A stretch of 64,000 nucleotides of DNA from contig NZ_AP025732.1 of the NCBI RefSeq assembly GCF_023734775.1, positions 1,488,001 to 1,552,000 of the forward strand, in the 5' to 3' direction. This stretch comes from Nostoc cf. commune SO-36. GTDB taxonomy: Bacteria > Cyanobacteriota > Cyanobacteriia > Cyanobacteriales > Nostocaceae. Both the position numbers and the translations under genes were made by a program. This document shows, piece by piece, positions 38,560 to 47,683 of the stretch. The stretch's first letter is position 1, and every line of letters starts with the position of its first letter. Under the pieces are notes generated by a model. That model was not told the origin of the DNA. It worked only from the letters and a program-made list of their open reading frames with translations, and did no database searches.

Positions 38560-39096
38560 ATGTCTGCCAAAGTAGTTGAAATTCTTTCATCCGAAGAAAT
38601 CCGTCGTACCTTGACTCGTCTTGCGTCTCAAATTGTGGAAAGGACGCGTGATTTGTCTCAACTGGTGCTGCTTGGGATTTATACCAGGGGTGCGTTATTA
38701 GCCGAATTGTTAGGGCGTCAGATTGAAATATTGGAAGGTGTCGCCGTGTCAGTCGGTGCTTTGGACATTACATTTTATCGAGATGACCTTGACAAAATTG
38801 GATTGCGAACTCCCACAAAAAGCGAAATTCCTTTTGACCTGACGGGGAAAACGGTAGTACTCGTAGATGATGTGATTTTCAAAGGACGGACGATTCGCGC
38901 TGCTTTGAATGCAGTCAACGATTACGGTAGACCAGAAGTGATTCGTTTAGCTGTATTGGTAGACAGAGGCCATCGAGAATTACCAATTCACCCAGATTTT
39001 ATTGGCAAAAAGTTGCCTACTGCTAAAGAAGAAATTGTCAAAGTTTTCTTACAAAATTCTGATGGACGAGATGCAGTGGAGTTGATTAGTCATTAG
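38560..39096 (+). CDS. pyrR: PyrR bifunctional pyrimidine regulator / uracil phosphoribosyltransferase
   Basis: 178 residues. The phosphoribosyltransferase fold has the PRPP-binding motif [20 protein letters not shown] at about 105-125, and the family-specific [17 protein letters not shown] and FYRDDL stretches. In Gram-positive bacteria PyrR binds pyr mRNA to control attenuation; in cyanobacteria the regulatory role is not certain. The frame is intact. It is alone, with 107 bases between it and cbiB that contain a dispersed repeat. Confidence 0.85.
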   Translation: MSAKVVEILSSEEIRRTLTRLASQIVERTRDLSQLVLLGIYTRGALLAELLGRQIEILEGVAVSVGALDITFYRDDLDKIGLRTPTKSEIPFDLTGKTVVLVDDVIFKGRTIRAALNAVNDYGRPEVIRLAVLVDRGHRELPIHPDFIGKKLPTAKEEIVKVFLQNSDGRDAVELISH

Positions 39097-39514
39097 TCAT
39101 ATTTGATTAGTCGAATAACCACAATCTAATGTCATGCAAAGTTAACATTGGGGCGATCGCTCAACTTATGCACAAGTACTAATGTTATGAAAACATGACA
39201 ATTCGATCCCAGAAGAGCTGATAAATTCGTGAAACAGGTAAAAAACCTATAGAAAACACTTGATCCCTAGATATGCTTAGTGGTTAATATTGACTTAACA
39301 AATAAAACTCCTCCGATCCCAAAGAAATGCTAATTTTGGCAGAACTAGGGAATTGATTGGATCTTAGCTCAATTTAAAAACAGATTAAAAAACGTAACAA
39401 CTGGGCAAAACCAGGAGTCAGGATAAGAAATTCATCTGGAATGGATGAGATTTTACATAGCATTCTTTAACCAGGGGAAATCATTTACCGCTTAAACTAC
39501 TGGAGGCCAAATTA
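39097..39514. other. Intergenic/5' untranslated region of the DUF4912 gene
   Basis: 418 bases. One GCGATCGC near 39152. A good ribosome site GGAGG (39502-39506) stands eight bases before ATG 39515. No gene, hairpin array or operator recognised. Confidence 0.5.
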
Positions 39515-40768
39515 ATGGCAAAAGAACGCCCGCCACTAGAGGAGATGACCTTACGCCAACTACGCAAAGTTGCTAGTGAATATAGCATTTCTCGCTATAG
39601 CCGAATGCGTAAATCGCAACTGTTGGCATCAATCCAAGATGTCCAGCGCAGCAAAACTTTACTCAGTCCATCTCGTTCATTGGAGGCACAAGAAACCGTG
39701 GAAGCTGCAAAGTTTGAATTAGGTCAGGAAGATCGTACTGGTGGATCTTTAGCTGATGTTGATGAAGGACTGGCAGATTTGCCTTCTGGCTACGGTGATA
39801 GCCGGATTGTACTCTTACCGCGTGATCCTCAGTGGGCTTACACTTACTGGGATGTTCCCAATGAACACAAACAGGAACTACGCCGCCAAGGGGGACAACA
39901 ATTGGCACTACGGATTTATGATGTCACCGACATTAATATCGAATACCAAAGCCCCCATAGCATTCAAGAATATCCTGCTGATGAACTAGCTAGAGAATGG
40001 TATATACCAGTTCCAGTTAGCGATCGCGATTATGTGATCGATATCGGCTATCGTACTGCTGATGGTCGTTGGTTAGTACTAGCTCGTTCAACTAGAGTAC
40101 ACATTCCTCCCGTTTATCCTTCAGACTGGATAGAAGATGTCTTCATCACCGTCAACTTTGAAGAAGATTTGCGTGGTAAGACTCAGTACGAACTAGTTCC
40201 CCCAGCCAAGAAGATTGCAGCAACAGCTAATGGTAATGCTGTTGTCAATGGTAACGGCAACCCCATCTACGACCAAATATTTGGTTTAGCAGAATCTGCC
40301 GAAGCGCTAAGGGTTGCTGGTTCTATCTTCGGTTCCCAGCATCAAGTAGCAGGTGGAGTGCAACCCATTAGCTCCTACATTTTCCCATCTGGTGTGGGTA
40401 TGTGGGCAGTTCCCACCGTATCTGGCTTAACCGCTTCCGGTGTGGGAATGTCAGGTGTTGGCTTCTCGGCTTCCGCCGTACCAGTGCGTCCGCGCCAGTT
40501 CTGGTTAATTGCCGATGCTGAATTGATAGTCTATGGTGCAACCGAACCCGATGCTACCGTAACTATTGGTGGTCGTGAAATTAAGCTAAATCCAGATGGG
40601 ACGTTCCGCTTCCAAATGTCCTTCCAGGATGGTTTAATCGACTATCCGATTTTGGCTGTAGCTGCTGATGGTGAGCAAACCCGGTCAATTCAAATGAAAT
40701 TTAATCGTGAAACACCATCTCGGAATACTAACACCAAAGAAGAAGCTGTTTTAGAATGGTTCTCTTAG
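39515..40768 (+). CDS. DUF4912 protein with N-terminal SAP/Rho-N-like domain
   Basis: 417 residues. The first 45 residues (EEMTLRQLRKVASEYSISRY) resemble a Rho-N/SAP helix-extension-helix nucleic-acid-binding module. The centre (about 90-215) is DUF4912: SRIVLLPRDPQWAYTYWDVP, EWYIPVPVSDRDYVIDIGYR. A low-complexity Gly/Val/Ser linker follows (about 280-320), then a C-terminal beta domain (AELIVYGATEPDATVTIGGR) like a bacterial Ig-type or carbohydrate-binding fold. The function is unknown. It has a strong terminator downstream at 40819-40845 and a single-gene layout. Confidence 0.75.
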   Translation: MAKERPPLEEMTLRQLRKVASEYSISRYSRMRKSQLLASIQDVQRSKTLLSPSRSLEAQETVEAAKFELGQEDRTGGSLADVDEGLADLPSGYGDSRIVLLPRDPQWAYTYWDVPNEHKQELRRQGGQQLALRIYDVTDINIEYQSPHSIQEYPADELAREWYIPVPVSDRDYVIDIGYRTADGRWLVLARSTRVHIPPVYPSDWIEDVFITVNFEEDLRGKTQYELVPPAKKIAATANGNAVVNGNGNPIYDQIFGLAESAEALRVAGSIFGSQHQVAGGVQPISSYIFPSGVGMWAVPTVSGLTASGVGMSGVGFSASAVPVRPRQFWLIADAELIVYGATEPDATVTIGGREIKLNPDGTFRFQMSFQDGLIDYPILAVAADGEQTRSIQMKFNRETPSRNTNTKEEAVLEWFS

Positions 40769-40818
40769 AGGATATTAAATATCCCTCATAACCTCCCTTA
40801 AAAACGGGAAAATAAATC

Positions 40819-40851
40819 AAAATCCCCCTAAAAAAGGGGGATTTTTGAGTA
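40819..40851 (+). terminator. Rho-independent terminator after DUF4912
   Basis: AAAATCCCCC, short A-rich loop, GGGGGATTTT, then more T. It is 51 bases past the stop codon, with the classic stem plus T-tract layout. Confidence 0.85.
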
Positions 40852-41286
40852 TTTAATAGATTACAAAAAACTTTTATAAGTCATACCAATTCACGAAAAG
40901 CCTGATACACATAGATTTATCGTAGGGGCATGGCATTGCCATGCCCTTACCAGCGTATTTGTATCATTATTAAAGTTAAATGGTATCAATATGGTTCAGT
41001 TAAGACTAAAACTCTGTTATCAAAGTCAACTTTTTAACGTAGACGCTTCGGCTTGCCGCAGGCTACCGCCTTCTCTACGAGAGGCTTTCGCCAACGCGTA
41101 GCGTCTCGTAGAGAAGGCGCAGAGAAGCCAGTGCGTTGGGCGGGTTTCCCGACTTGTTCGCTCTTAGCGTTCCCGCAGGGTAGCAACTGGCGCGACGTCA
41201 AAGAGAAGAATGAGAAGGAAAAAATTGCTTAACTGAACTGTATTGTTTTATAAGTAGGTAGGCATGATTAAATCTTTTTGAATTAT
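40852..41286. repeat. Intergenic region rich in dispersed repeats
   Basis: Contains a 21-base palindrome of the GGGCATGGCATTGCCATGCC family at 40925-40946. A larger structure spans about 41042-41190: CTTCTCTACGAGAG and CTCGTAGAGAAGG are inverted arms flanking TTCGCCAACGCGTAGCG, with GCTTGCCGCAGGCTACCGCC beside them. These are Nostoc-type intergenic repeats. No gene seen. Confidence 0.6.
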
Positions 41287-41308
41287 ATGTAGTACACCAA
41301 AATTATTT

Positions 41309-42214
41309 TTGTTATTTATCTGGATAATTGGTGCGAGTTTTTTATCAGGTTGTCAAAAAATGGAAGCAAATTCAGCCCCAAAAGCATCTAAAACTTGCCC
41401 TGGTAAAAATGCTAACTTCAGTATTGATTTTTTTAAAACTAATAATCAAGGTAAAAAAAATCAAAGAGGTATTAACAATGTAATTATTTTTAATCCCAAA
41501 TCAGCAGAATTAGATTTCAAAGTTAACGTTGGTCTATCTCATAAACTCTACGCTAAAGATGCTAGAGGTAAACTGCGTAAAGAATATATAGCAAAACAGT
41601 TTCGTGAACTTATCGCCGATGAGAATGCTAAATTAAACGGACAGTCACCAATCGCCGCAATCAATGCTGATTATATAGATACTGATGATAAACCACAAGG
41701 CTTAAATGTTTCTCGTGGCGTAGAGTATTCAGGAGCATTTAAAAATAAACGTTCTTCTTTTGGAATATCAGGAGGTACACCCAACCAGCGACAGGCTACT
41801 ATCCAAACTGGCAGAAGAAAAAGCGATATTCTCAATTACAATTTAGTGGGTGGTAATGGCAGATTTTATCGTCAGGGTAAGTTTAAAGATATTTGCCAAG
41901 ATTTGGGAGAATTTGCTTGTAAGAATGCTAGAAATCGCTCTTTGGCAGCTATCACTAATCAAGGCTATGTAATTTTACTAGTTAATGACTTGAAAGCTAA
42001 TTCAGATATTGATTTATCTCAAGTTAATCAAGAGTTACTACCAGATATGTTTGATAATGTCCTCGAAGGCATTGCTGGGAATAACTGTTTAGGCAAAATT
42101 CAAGAAGGGATTTTATTTGATGGAGGTATGTCTCCAGGATTGTATTACAACCAGAACACTTATGTAGAAAATCTTGGGACAATCGGTTCAGTTTTTTTGA
42201 TTTACAAAAAATAA
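41309..42214 (+). CDS. Phosphodiester glycosidase (NAGPA-like) lipoprotein-like protein
   Basis: 301 residues as read from TTG 41309. A hydrophobic N-terminus ends in LSGC, a lipobox, so it is probably membrane-anchored at the cell surface. The body (PIAAINADYIDTDDKPQGLN, VGGNGRFY, NRSLAAITNQGYVILLVND, EGILFDGGMSPGLYYN) matches the phosphodiester glycosidase/NAGPA family, whose members cleave phosphodiester-linked sugars. The start looks damaged: ATG at 41287 followed by one extra T would, without that T, read MSTPKLFLLFIWIIGASFLS up to the lipobox. As it stands ATG runs straight into TAG, so translation would need the weak TTG. Confidence 0.65.
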   Translation: MLFIWIIGASFLSGCQKMEANSAPKASKTCPGKNANFSIDFFKTNNQGKKNQRGINNVIIFNPKSAELDFKVNVGLSHKLYAKDARGKLRKEYIAKQFRELIADENAKLNGQSPIAAINADYIDTDDKPQGLNVSRGVEYSGAFKNKRSSFGISGGTPNQRQATIQTGRRKSDILNYNLVGGNGRFYRQGKFKDICQDLGEFACKNARNRSLAAITNQGYVILLVNDLKANSDIDLSQVNQELLPDMFDNVLEGIAGNNCLGKIQEGILFDGGMSPGLYYNQNTYVENLGTIGSVFLIYKK

Positions 42215-42640
42215 AAGAGTTATACTAACCACTATTTAAGGTTTTGTACAGAAGGTTTCTTTAAAACTCGAAAAAGTACCCAAAAAATTATTTTATGGCT
42301 AATAACTTAAATCTTTGGAGATTCAAGTCTTTTTTTAATCTGTTTAGAAATTTCAAATAGTTTTTTTTAGCTGGCTAAGATTATATTTACTTGCATCTTG
42401 CGAAACTTTAGAGTGCAAACTCTTTAAGTTTTTGCAAATTCTCAAGTTTGTTTGGATTCACCCAACGATTAACAAATTCATGGTTATGTTTGTACACCTT
42501 GATTTGCACTTGTTTAGAACTTATAGCGGTTATCATTCAGATGCAGTACAAAATATATGGCAAGGTGTAAGGGCACGGCACTGCCCATTGGTGTCAACTT
42601 AAGAAGATATTGCCCAAATTTGTTGGGTGTAAGTGTCAAT
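42215..42640. other. Intergenic region next to IS4 fragment
   Basis: 426 bases, AT-rich. It holds a GGGCACGGCACTGCCC palindrome near 42573 and a TTGCCCAAATTTGTTGGG stretch near 42610-42630 close to the IS4 fragment. The outer end of the old element probably lies here, but no inverted repeat partner exists. No gene seen. Confidence 0.45.
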
Positions 42641-42919
42641 CTATCGATGACGCTTACGCCTTGCTTTAACTAATCCAAACAGCTTTTGACGTTCCACAAG
42701 ATAAGGAACAGCCTCATGTGCATCACCACGGAGAACAGCTTGAGAAAAATGGTATAAACTGCGAAACACCATTTCTGTAGAAATTCGCTCTTTTGGTTGG
42801 TTGAGAGCGATGCCTACGGCGGGCTGCGCCAACGCTACATCAATACATAATTGATTGAGAACAGCATAAAAAATCCAAGTGGCAAAAATTTGGATTTGAA
42901 CACCATTAGTATCACCCAC
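42641..42919 (-). pseudogene. IS4-type transposase C-terminal fragment
   Basis: 92 residues: GVQIQIFATWIFYAVLNQLC, then RISTEMVFRSLYHFSQAVLRG. This block is the helical C-terminal end of one group of IS4 transposases. The catalytic part is missing; the frame gives way at 42920 to an unrelated kinase gene on the other strand. The element differs from the Tn5-like remnant at the window start. Confidence 0.7.
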
Positions 42920-42920
42920 C

Positions 42921-43497
42921 CAGATAGATGATTATCTGATTAAACCGTTCTCTGCCCGTGAATTGTTGGCGCGGGTAGAGGCAGCCCTAAAAATGGCTCG
43001 TCTCCGCCAAGAGGCAATGGAACGCGAACAAGGTTGGATCGACAATGGCGTTATACCTTTGTGAATGACCGGATAGCAGAAGTTGCTGGCATTCAAAAGG
43101 AAGAGTTGCAAGGTAGGATAATTTGGGAAGTGTTTCCAGATGTGGTTAAAACCGAGTTTTATACTCAGGTTCATCGGGCGATGGCACAACAAACTGTTGT
43201 TCAGTTTGATATGAAGCCGAAAGAGCCAACCGCATTAAGGATGAGTTTCTAGCAGTGCTTTCCCATGAATTGCGATCGCCTCTTAATCTCATTCTTGGTT
43301 GGGCGAAACTCTTGCAAACTCGTGAGTTTGACGCACCAGCAGTGAAGAAAGCGATCGCTTTAACTGCTTATGCAGGAGAAATCAACCAGCAACAAGCACT
43401 CGAATCAGGGTTTCAAAAGCATTTGTCCAAACCCGTCGAACCAGAGGAGTTAGTCAAGGCAATTGCAACTCTGATTGGCAGGAGTGGGAATAGCTAG
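42921..43497 (+). pseudogene. Relict hybrid histidine kinase with internal deletions
   Basis: Four pieces of one kinase lie in order: the end of a receiver (DDYLIKPFSARELLARVEAA, 42927 on), part of a PAS domain (RYTFVNDRIAEVAGIQKEEL), the start of HisKA with its His ([20 protein letters not shown], 43250), and the end of a C-terminal receiver ([36 protein letters not shown]). The rest of the HisKA, the whole ATPase domain, most of the last receiver and parts of the first are gone, with frame changes at about 43040 and 43250. The 5' end is replaced by the IS4 fragment. It is not functional. Confidence 0.75.
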
Positions 43498-44022
43498 GCT
43501 TGCTGGGAAATTTTCTCCTTTGCTCCCTGCTCCCTGCTCCCTACTCTCAGTCCTTGGCTTGTCATAGTCTAAGGCTGAAACTTGTAGTATAGTATATGCT
43601 TAAAAGGGCATCTATATGTAAATGCACCAGGGTAAATTTTCGTAGACCTTTTTCAAGAAAACATTCCCTTTGGCTTGAGTACATTTGGGCAACTAGAAGT
43701 TGAGCATCTAGATTGGCTTATAGCTGAGTTTGTGAGGCTTTGTAGAGGTCTAATTAATCGGGGAGTGCTTTGGTGTTTTAAAATTGTAGCGATTGCGGTG
43801 GCATTTGATGTTTTTCTGGACTACTGCGGTTATGAAGATGGTCTGCAACTAGACGTATTTAAATATGATAAAAGCAAAAATTATACCATATAAATTCAAA
43901 ACTATACAAAAACCATACAATAGTTATACATTTTATTAGCACTATAATGGCTGAAGTTTTCCTAAACTTCATGGAAAATTGATTGTACACAAGTACTACA
44001 GTAGCGATCGCACTCAGCAGAG
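43498..44022. other. Intergenic region with one unsupported frame
   Basis: 525 bases. A 72-codon frame from TTG 43675 to 43893 (LEVEHLDWLIAEFVRLCRGL) has a hydrophobic middle and no known family; it may be a gene relic. A short CTCCCTGCTCCCTGCTCCCT repeat lies near 43520-43545. One GCGATCGC near 44005. Confidence 0.4.
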
Positions 44023-44106
44023 ATGCGCGTGAATATACTCTCAACAAAAACACGTAACGCAAAACTGGCACAAGAACGAATCGCCCAATCAACAATAGGC
44101 AGCATT

Positions 44107-44826
44107 ATGGTTATGGTTCCCGCTACTACTCCTAAAATTTTGATCGTCGATGACGACTTTGGTGTCCGAAATCTTGTTTATCGTTTTTTAAGCCGGAAAT
44201 ATCAAATAGAGGCCGCAGCAGATGGTAAGACTGCCTTATCGTTGTTTGAACAATTTAACCCAGCTTTAGTGATTCTGGATTGGAATTTGCCGGATGTTAC
44301 TGGTTATAGCCTCTGTCAAGAAATGCAAAGTCGTACTAATGTTTTAGTGTTGATACTGACTAGTAGGACTGAAGAGGCTGATAAAATTAAAATCTTGAGC
44401 GCAGGTGCTGATGATTTCATGACTAAACCATTTAGTCTTGCAGAAGTTGAAGTCAGAGTAGAAGCGCTTTTGAGGCGGATACGCTACATCAATCCCTCCC
44501 CAACACAACGTATCATTTTCAAGCAGCTAGTAATTAACCCAGAGGGACGGGAGGTAACACTCAATGATAAACCTCTCGCTTTAACAGCGCTAGAATTTAA
44601 TATTTTACATTTTTTGGCAAGTCATCCTAATCAGGCTTGGAGTCGCCCACAGCTAATTCAAAAAATCTGGGGTTGCGACTACATAGGAGACGGACGTGTG
44701 GTTGATGTGCATATTGGTCAGCTTCGTAAGAAGATGGAAGTCGATCCTAGCATACCGGAGTTTATTAAAACTGTACGCGGCTATGGTTACAAGTTTGAAG
44801 CACCTGATGATAATCCTATTTCTTAA
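44107..44826 (+). CDS. OmpR/PhoB-type response regulator
   Basis: 239 residues from ATG 44107. An in-frame ATG at 44023 adds 28 basic residues not normal for the family. Receiver: ILIVDDDFGVRNLVYRF, ALVILDWNLPDVTG (phospho-Asp), ILTSRT and DDFMTKPFS (Lys), all canonical. C-terminal winged helix: VTLNDKPLALTALEFNILHF and VVDVHIGQLRKKMEVDPSIP, with FIKTVRGYGYKFE as the wing. It is a complete DNA-binding regulator. No kinase gene is adjacent except the relict 5', which may once have been its partner. Confidence 0.85.
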   Translation: MVMVPATTPKILIVDDDFGVRNLVYRFLSRKYQIEAAADGKTALSLFEQFNPALVILDWNLPDVTGYSLCQEMQSRTNVLVLILTSRTEEADKIKILSAGADDFMTKPFSLAEVEVRVEALLRRIRYINPSPTQRIIFKQLVINPEGREVTLNDKPLALTALEFNILHFLASHPNQAWSRPQLIQKIWGCDYIGDGRVVDVHIGQLRKKMEVDPSIPEFIKTVRGYGYKFEAPDDNPIS

Positions 44827-45007
44827 GTTTCCTGATTTGATTTCAACAGTGCTTCATTACAAAGAATAGCTCAGATAAGTTGAGTTAATTTGGAGTGTTG
44901 ATACAAACTGATTTGGTGATTTCCTGTCTGTTCAAGCCTCATAAGCTGTTCCACATTTAAATTGCATAAGCTGGGCGCTCATGTTGCCCACCCCACAGGA
45001 GTTATAT

Positions 45008-46756
45008 TTACTTGATTTGTGGATGGGCATCTTGTCCATCCCCAGAAACCAAGGTAGGTGTAGCTATGGTTTTAGTCTGGTAAGCCTTTTTCAAACCAAC
45101 CCAGTTACTGGCGATGGGCATTCGCCAACCGGTTCCAAAAGCGCGATCGGTGATTTTTAAGCCGGGGGGTGCTTGTCGCCGCTTAAATTCAGCCCGCGCC
45201 ACCATTTGGATTACTTTGTCTACAATCACCGCATCGTGACCGGCTGCAACTATTTGTGCTGCTGATTGGTGATTATGAATCAGGCGTTGCAAAATATCGT
45301 CCAAAATTTCGTAAGGCGGTAGAGAGTCTTGATCCACTTGGCCTGGTTTGAGTTCGGCGCTGGGTGGTTTAGTTAGAACATTTTGCGGGATGACTTCATT
45401 ATTGCGATTTAACCATTGGCAAAGTGAATACACACGGGTTTTAGGAACATCTGCAATCACTGCTAACCCGCCATTCATATCGCCGTAAAGAGTACAGTAA
45501 CCAACTGCCATTTCTGACTTGTTACCCGTAGATAAAAGCAGATAGCCAAATTTATTAGCGATCGCCATTAATAAATTACCCCGAATTCGGGACTGTATAT
45601 TCTCTTCAGCCAGTCCAAACTCTGTACCTGCAAACAAATTACCTAAAGTTTGATCGAAGCCTTGCATTAACTCGCCAATTGGTAAAAGATTAGTCTTAAT
45701 CCCCAAATTTTCAGCTAATGCTACAGCATCGCTGATGGAATGGTCGGAACTATAAGGGGAAGGCATAAGAACACCGAGGACATTTTCTTTACCAAGTGCC
45801 GCCGTGGCGATCGCAGCTACGATTGCCGAGTCAATCCCACCACTTAGACCCAATACTACTTTAGAAAAGCGACACTTACGAGCGTAATCTCGCACTCCCA
45901 AAACCAACGCTTGCCAAATTTCTTCATCTCCCGATTCATAAACAGGTGCTACAGTACCTAATTGAAAATCTCGTTGCGCTTCATCAAATTCTACTACTAA
46001 TAAATCAGTGTCAAAACCACGAGCGCGACACATAATTTCACCTTGACGATTTAAGACAAAACTACGCCCATCGAAAATTAGATCGTCATTTCCGCCAACC
46101 TGATTAGCATAAATTATCGGTTGTTGAAAACGTATTGCACTATGCCTGAGTATTGTTTCACGAAACTGCTGCTTGCCGACAGTGTAGGGGGAAGCAGACA
46201 AATTTACAACCAAATCTACATCCAAAATTGCTAAGTCAGCAATCGGATTTACTGTATAACTACGTTTGCCCCAGAATTCCTCATCATTCCATAAATCTTC
46301 GCAAATAGTTACGCCAATATCGATATTATCTAAAGTGAAATAATTAGCTTGTAACCCTGGTTCAAAATAGCGACGTTCATCAAATACATCGTAAGTAGGC
46401 AAAAGTCGCTTGTGAAAAACTTGCTTGACCTTGCTATTTTCTAACAAAGCCATACTGTTAAATAAGGTTTTACCGCCACTAATATGTGCGTTAAGATTCT
46501 GTTCAACAGTTCCAACTAACACAGCTAAATTTGGTGGTAAATCTTGAGCCAAGTTTTGTAAAGTGATGCCCATCGCTTCCACAAAACTAGGATTTAGTAA
46601 TAAATCTCTTGGTGGATAGCCACATAAAGAAAGTTCTGGTGTCAGCAATAAACGCGCACCGCTAGATGCTGCTCGTTGTGCTGCCTCTAGAATTTTTTGG
46701 GCATTTAAAAGCAAATCACCGATAGTAGGATTAATTTGAGCGATCGCAATTTTCAT
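45008..46756 (-). CDS. nadE: Glutamine-dependent NAD+ synthetase
   Basis: 582 residues. N-terminal nitrilase-type glutaminase domain (about 1-265) with catalytic Glu in LLTPELSLCGYPPRDLLLN, Lys in FHKRLLPTYDVFDERRYF and Cys in VTICEDLWND. C-terminal synthetase domain with the ATP loop VLGLSGGIDSAIVAAIATAA at about 295, then LLSTGNKSEMAVGYCTLYGD. It amidates nicotinate adenine dinucleotide to NAD using glutamine. It is the last gene of the pncB-nadD-nrtR-nadE cluster, 180 bases after the restored end of the regulator gene, with a hairpin in that gap. Confidence 0.9.
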   Translation of the reverse strand: MKIAIAQINPTIGDLLLNAQKILEAAQRAASSGARLLLTPELSLCGYPPRDLLLNPSFVEAMGITLQNLAQDLPPNLAVLVGTVEQNLNAHISGGKTLFNSMALLENSKVKQVFHKRLLPTYDVFDERRYFEPGLQANYFTLDNIDIGVTICEDLWNDEEFWGKRSYTVNPIADLAILDVDLVVNLSASPYTVGKQQFRETILRHSAIRFQQPIIYANQVGGNDDLIFDGRSFVLNRQGEIMCRARGFDTDLLVVEFDEAQRDFQLGTVAPVYESGDEEIWQALVLGVRDYARKCRFSKVVLGLSGGIDSAIVAAIATAALGKENVLGVLMPSPYSSDHSISDAVALAENLGIKTNLLPIGELMQGFDQTLGNLFAGTEFGLAEENIQSRIRGNLLMAIANKFGYLLLSTGNKSEMAVGYCTLYGDMNGGLAVIADVPKTRVYSLCQWLNRNNEVIPQNVLTKPPSAELKPGQVDQDSLPPYEILDDILQRLIHNHQSAAQIVAAGHDAVIVDKVIQMVARAEFKRRQAPPGLKITDRAFGTGWRMPIASNWVGLKKAYQTKTIATPTLVSGDGQDAHPQIK

Positions 46757-46850
46757 ATTATTTTATTTGTCATTGGTCATTTGTCATTTGTCAAGAGTCA
46801 TAAGTTACTCTGGACTTTGCAATGCCGTTCAGTTAACGTTTTAATATTTT

Positions 46851-46896
46851 GAAGATCCCCCCAACCCCCCTTAAAAAGGGCGGGGGGATCTTAACC
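46851..46896. terminator. Strong hairpin between regulator and nadE
   Basis: AAGATCCCCCC and GGGGGGATCTT form an 11-bp stem with an inner CCCCCCTTAAAAAGGG region. Related sequence (GGGGGGTTGGGGGGATCTT) sits near 1262-1280, so it is a dispersed repeat. In the NAD operon it may weaken readthrough from the regulator into nadE. Confidence 0.6.
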
Positions 46897-46936
46897 GAAA
46901 GGTATTGCAGGAATTTGAACTCTACAAAGTGATTGG

Positions 46937-47683
46937 TTAAATAAACACCAAAGGTTTATCTTTTAAAGGAGCAAATGCTTCTGCGTCAAACTTATACAAA
47001 CTAGCTGGACGGCCAGCGCCCCGTGATACTTTAATTCCGGTATCGCATAAAAAAACCTAACTTGAGTAGACGCGCTCGAAAATTAGAATAATCGGAAAAG
47101 TTATCACCTAAAACTGTGGCGTATAACTGATATAAATCATTCAAAGTGAACATTTCTGGCAAGACTTCAAAAGCCACGGGGCTATACTCTAATTTATTTC
47201 GTAATCGCCTGTGTCCATAAGCCAGAATTTCATTATGGTCAAAAGCTAATTGCGGCACTTGCTTTACTGGATACCAAGCGATGCCAGTCATGCGATCGGC
47301 AATCAATTCGGCTTCTTCAAATCGCACTAGGGCAAAGTAACTAACTGATAGATAACGCACACCATAACTATCAATTGCTTCCCGTGGATCGCGATTTGGC
47401 CCGCCAAATGTATAGAGTTGTTCTAAATAGAGATTGTTGACCTTAATTTTCTCTGCCATAATGCGATAGGCGGCATCTTCTAAAGACTCTCCGGGACGTA
47501 CCAAAGTACCGGGAAGACTCCAATGATTTAAAAATGGTTCTTGCTGTCGCATTACGAGTAAAACTAACAGCCGATTTTGTACAGTATCTACAGAAAAAAT
47601 TACATTATCAACACCAACCTTGAAATCGGCCAAAAGTTGTTGGTTTAACGGAGTTGGTATCTTTTTTGTGAACGTCCTGGCAT
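46937..47683 (-). pseudogene. nrtR: NrtR-type Nudix-related repressor of NAD synthesis, frameshifted at both ends
   Basis: Core: LADFKVGVDNVIFSVDTVQN, a Nudix-like domain with NHWSLPGTLVRPGESLEDAA, then a winged-helix region (FTLNDLYQLYATVLGDNFSD). The Nudix box has lost catalytic residues (RIMAEKIKV instead of REUxEExGU), as expected for NrtR, which binds an NAD-related ligand instead of hydrolysing it. Start: ATG 47683 (MPGRSQK) is out of frame because a run of A reads six instead of seven (47662-47667). End: a T run of seven instead of six at 47047-47053 causes a stop at 47031; the true tail GIKVSRGAGRPASLYKFDAE continues to 46937. As read, a 227-residue frame lies at 47031-47714. Confidence 0.75.

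Noticed and set aside
43675..43893. 72-residue frame in the gap before the OmpR-type regulator
   Set aside because: TTG start without ribosome site and no recognised family; mentioned only within the intergenic entry.
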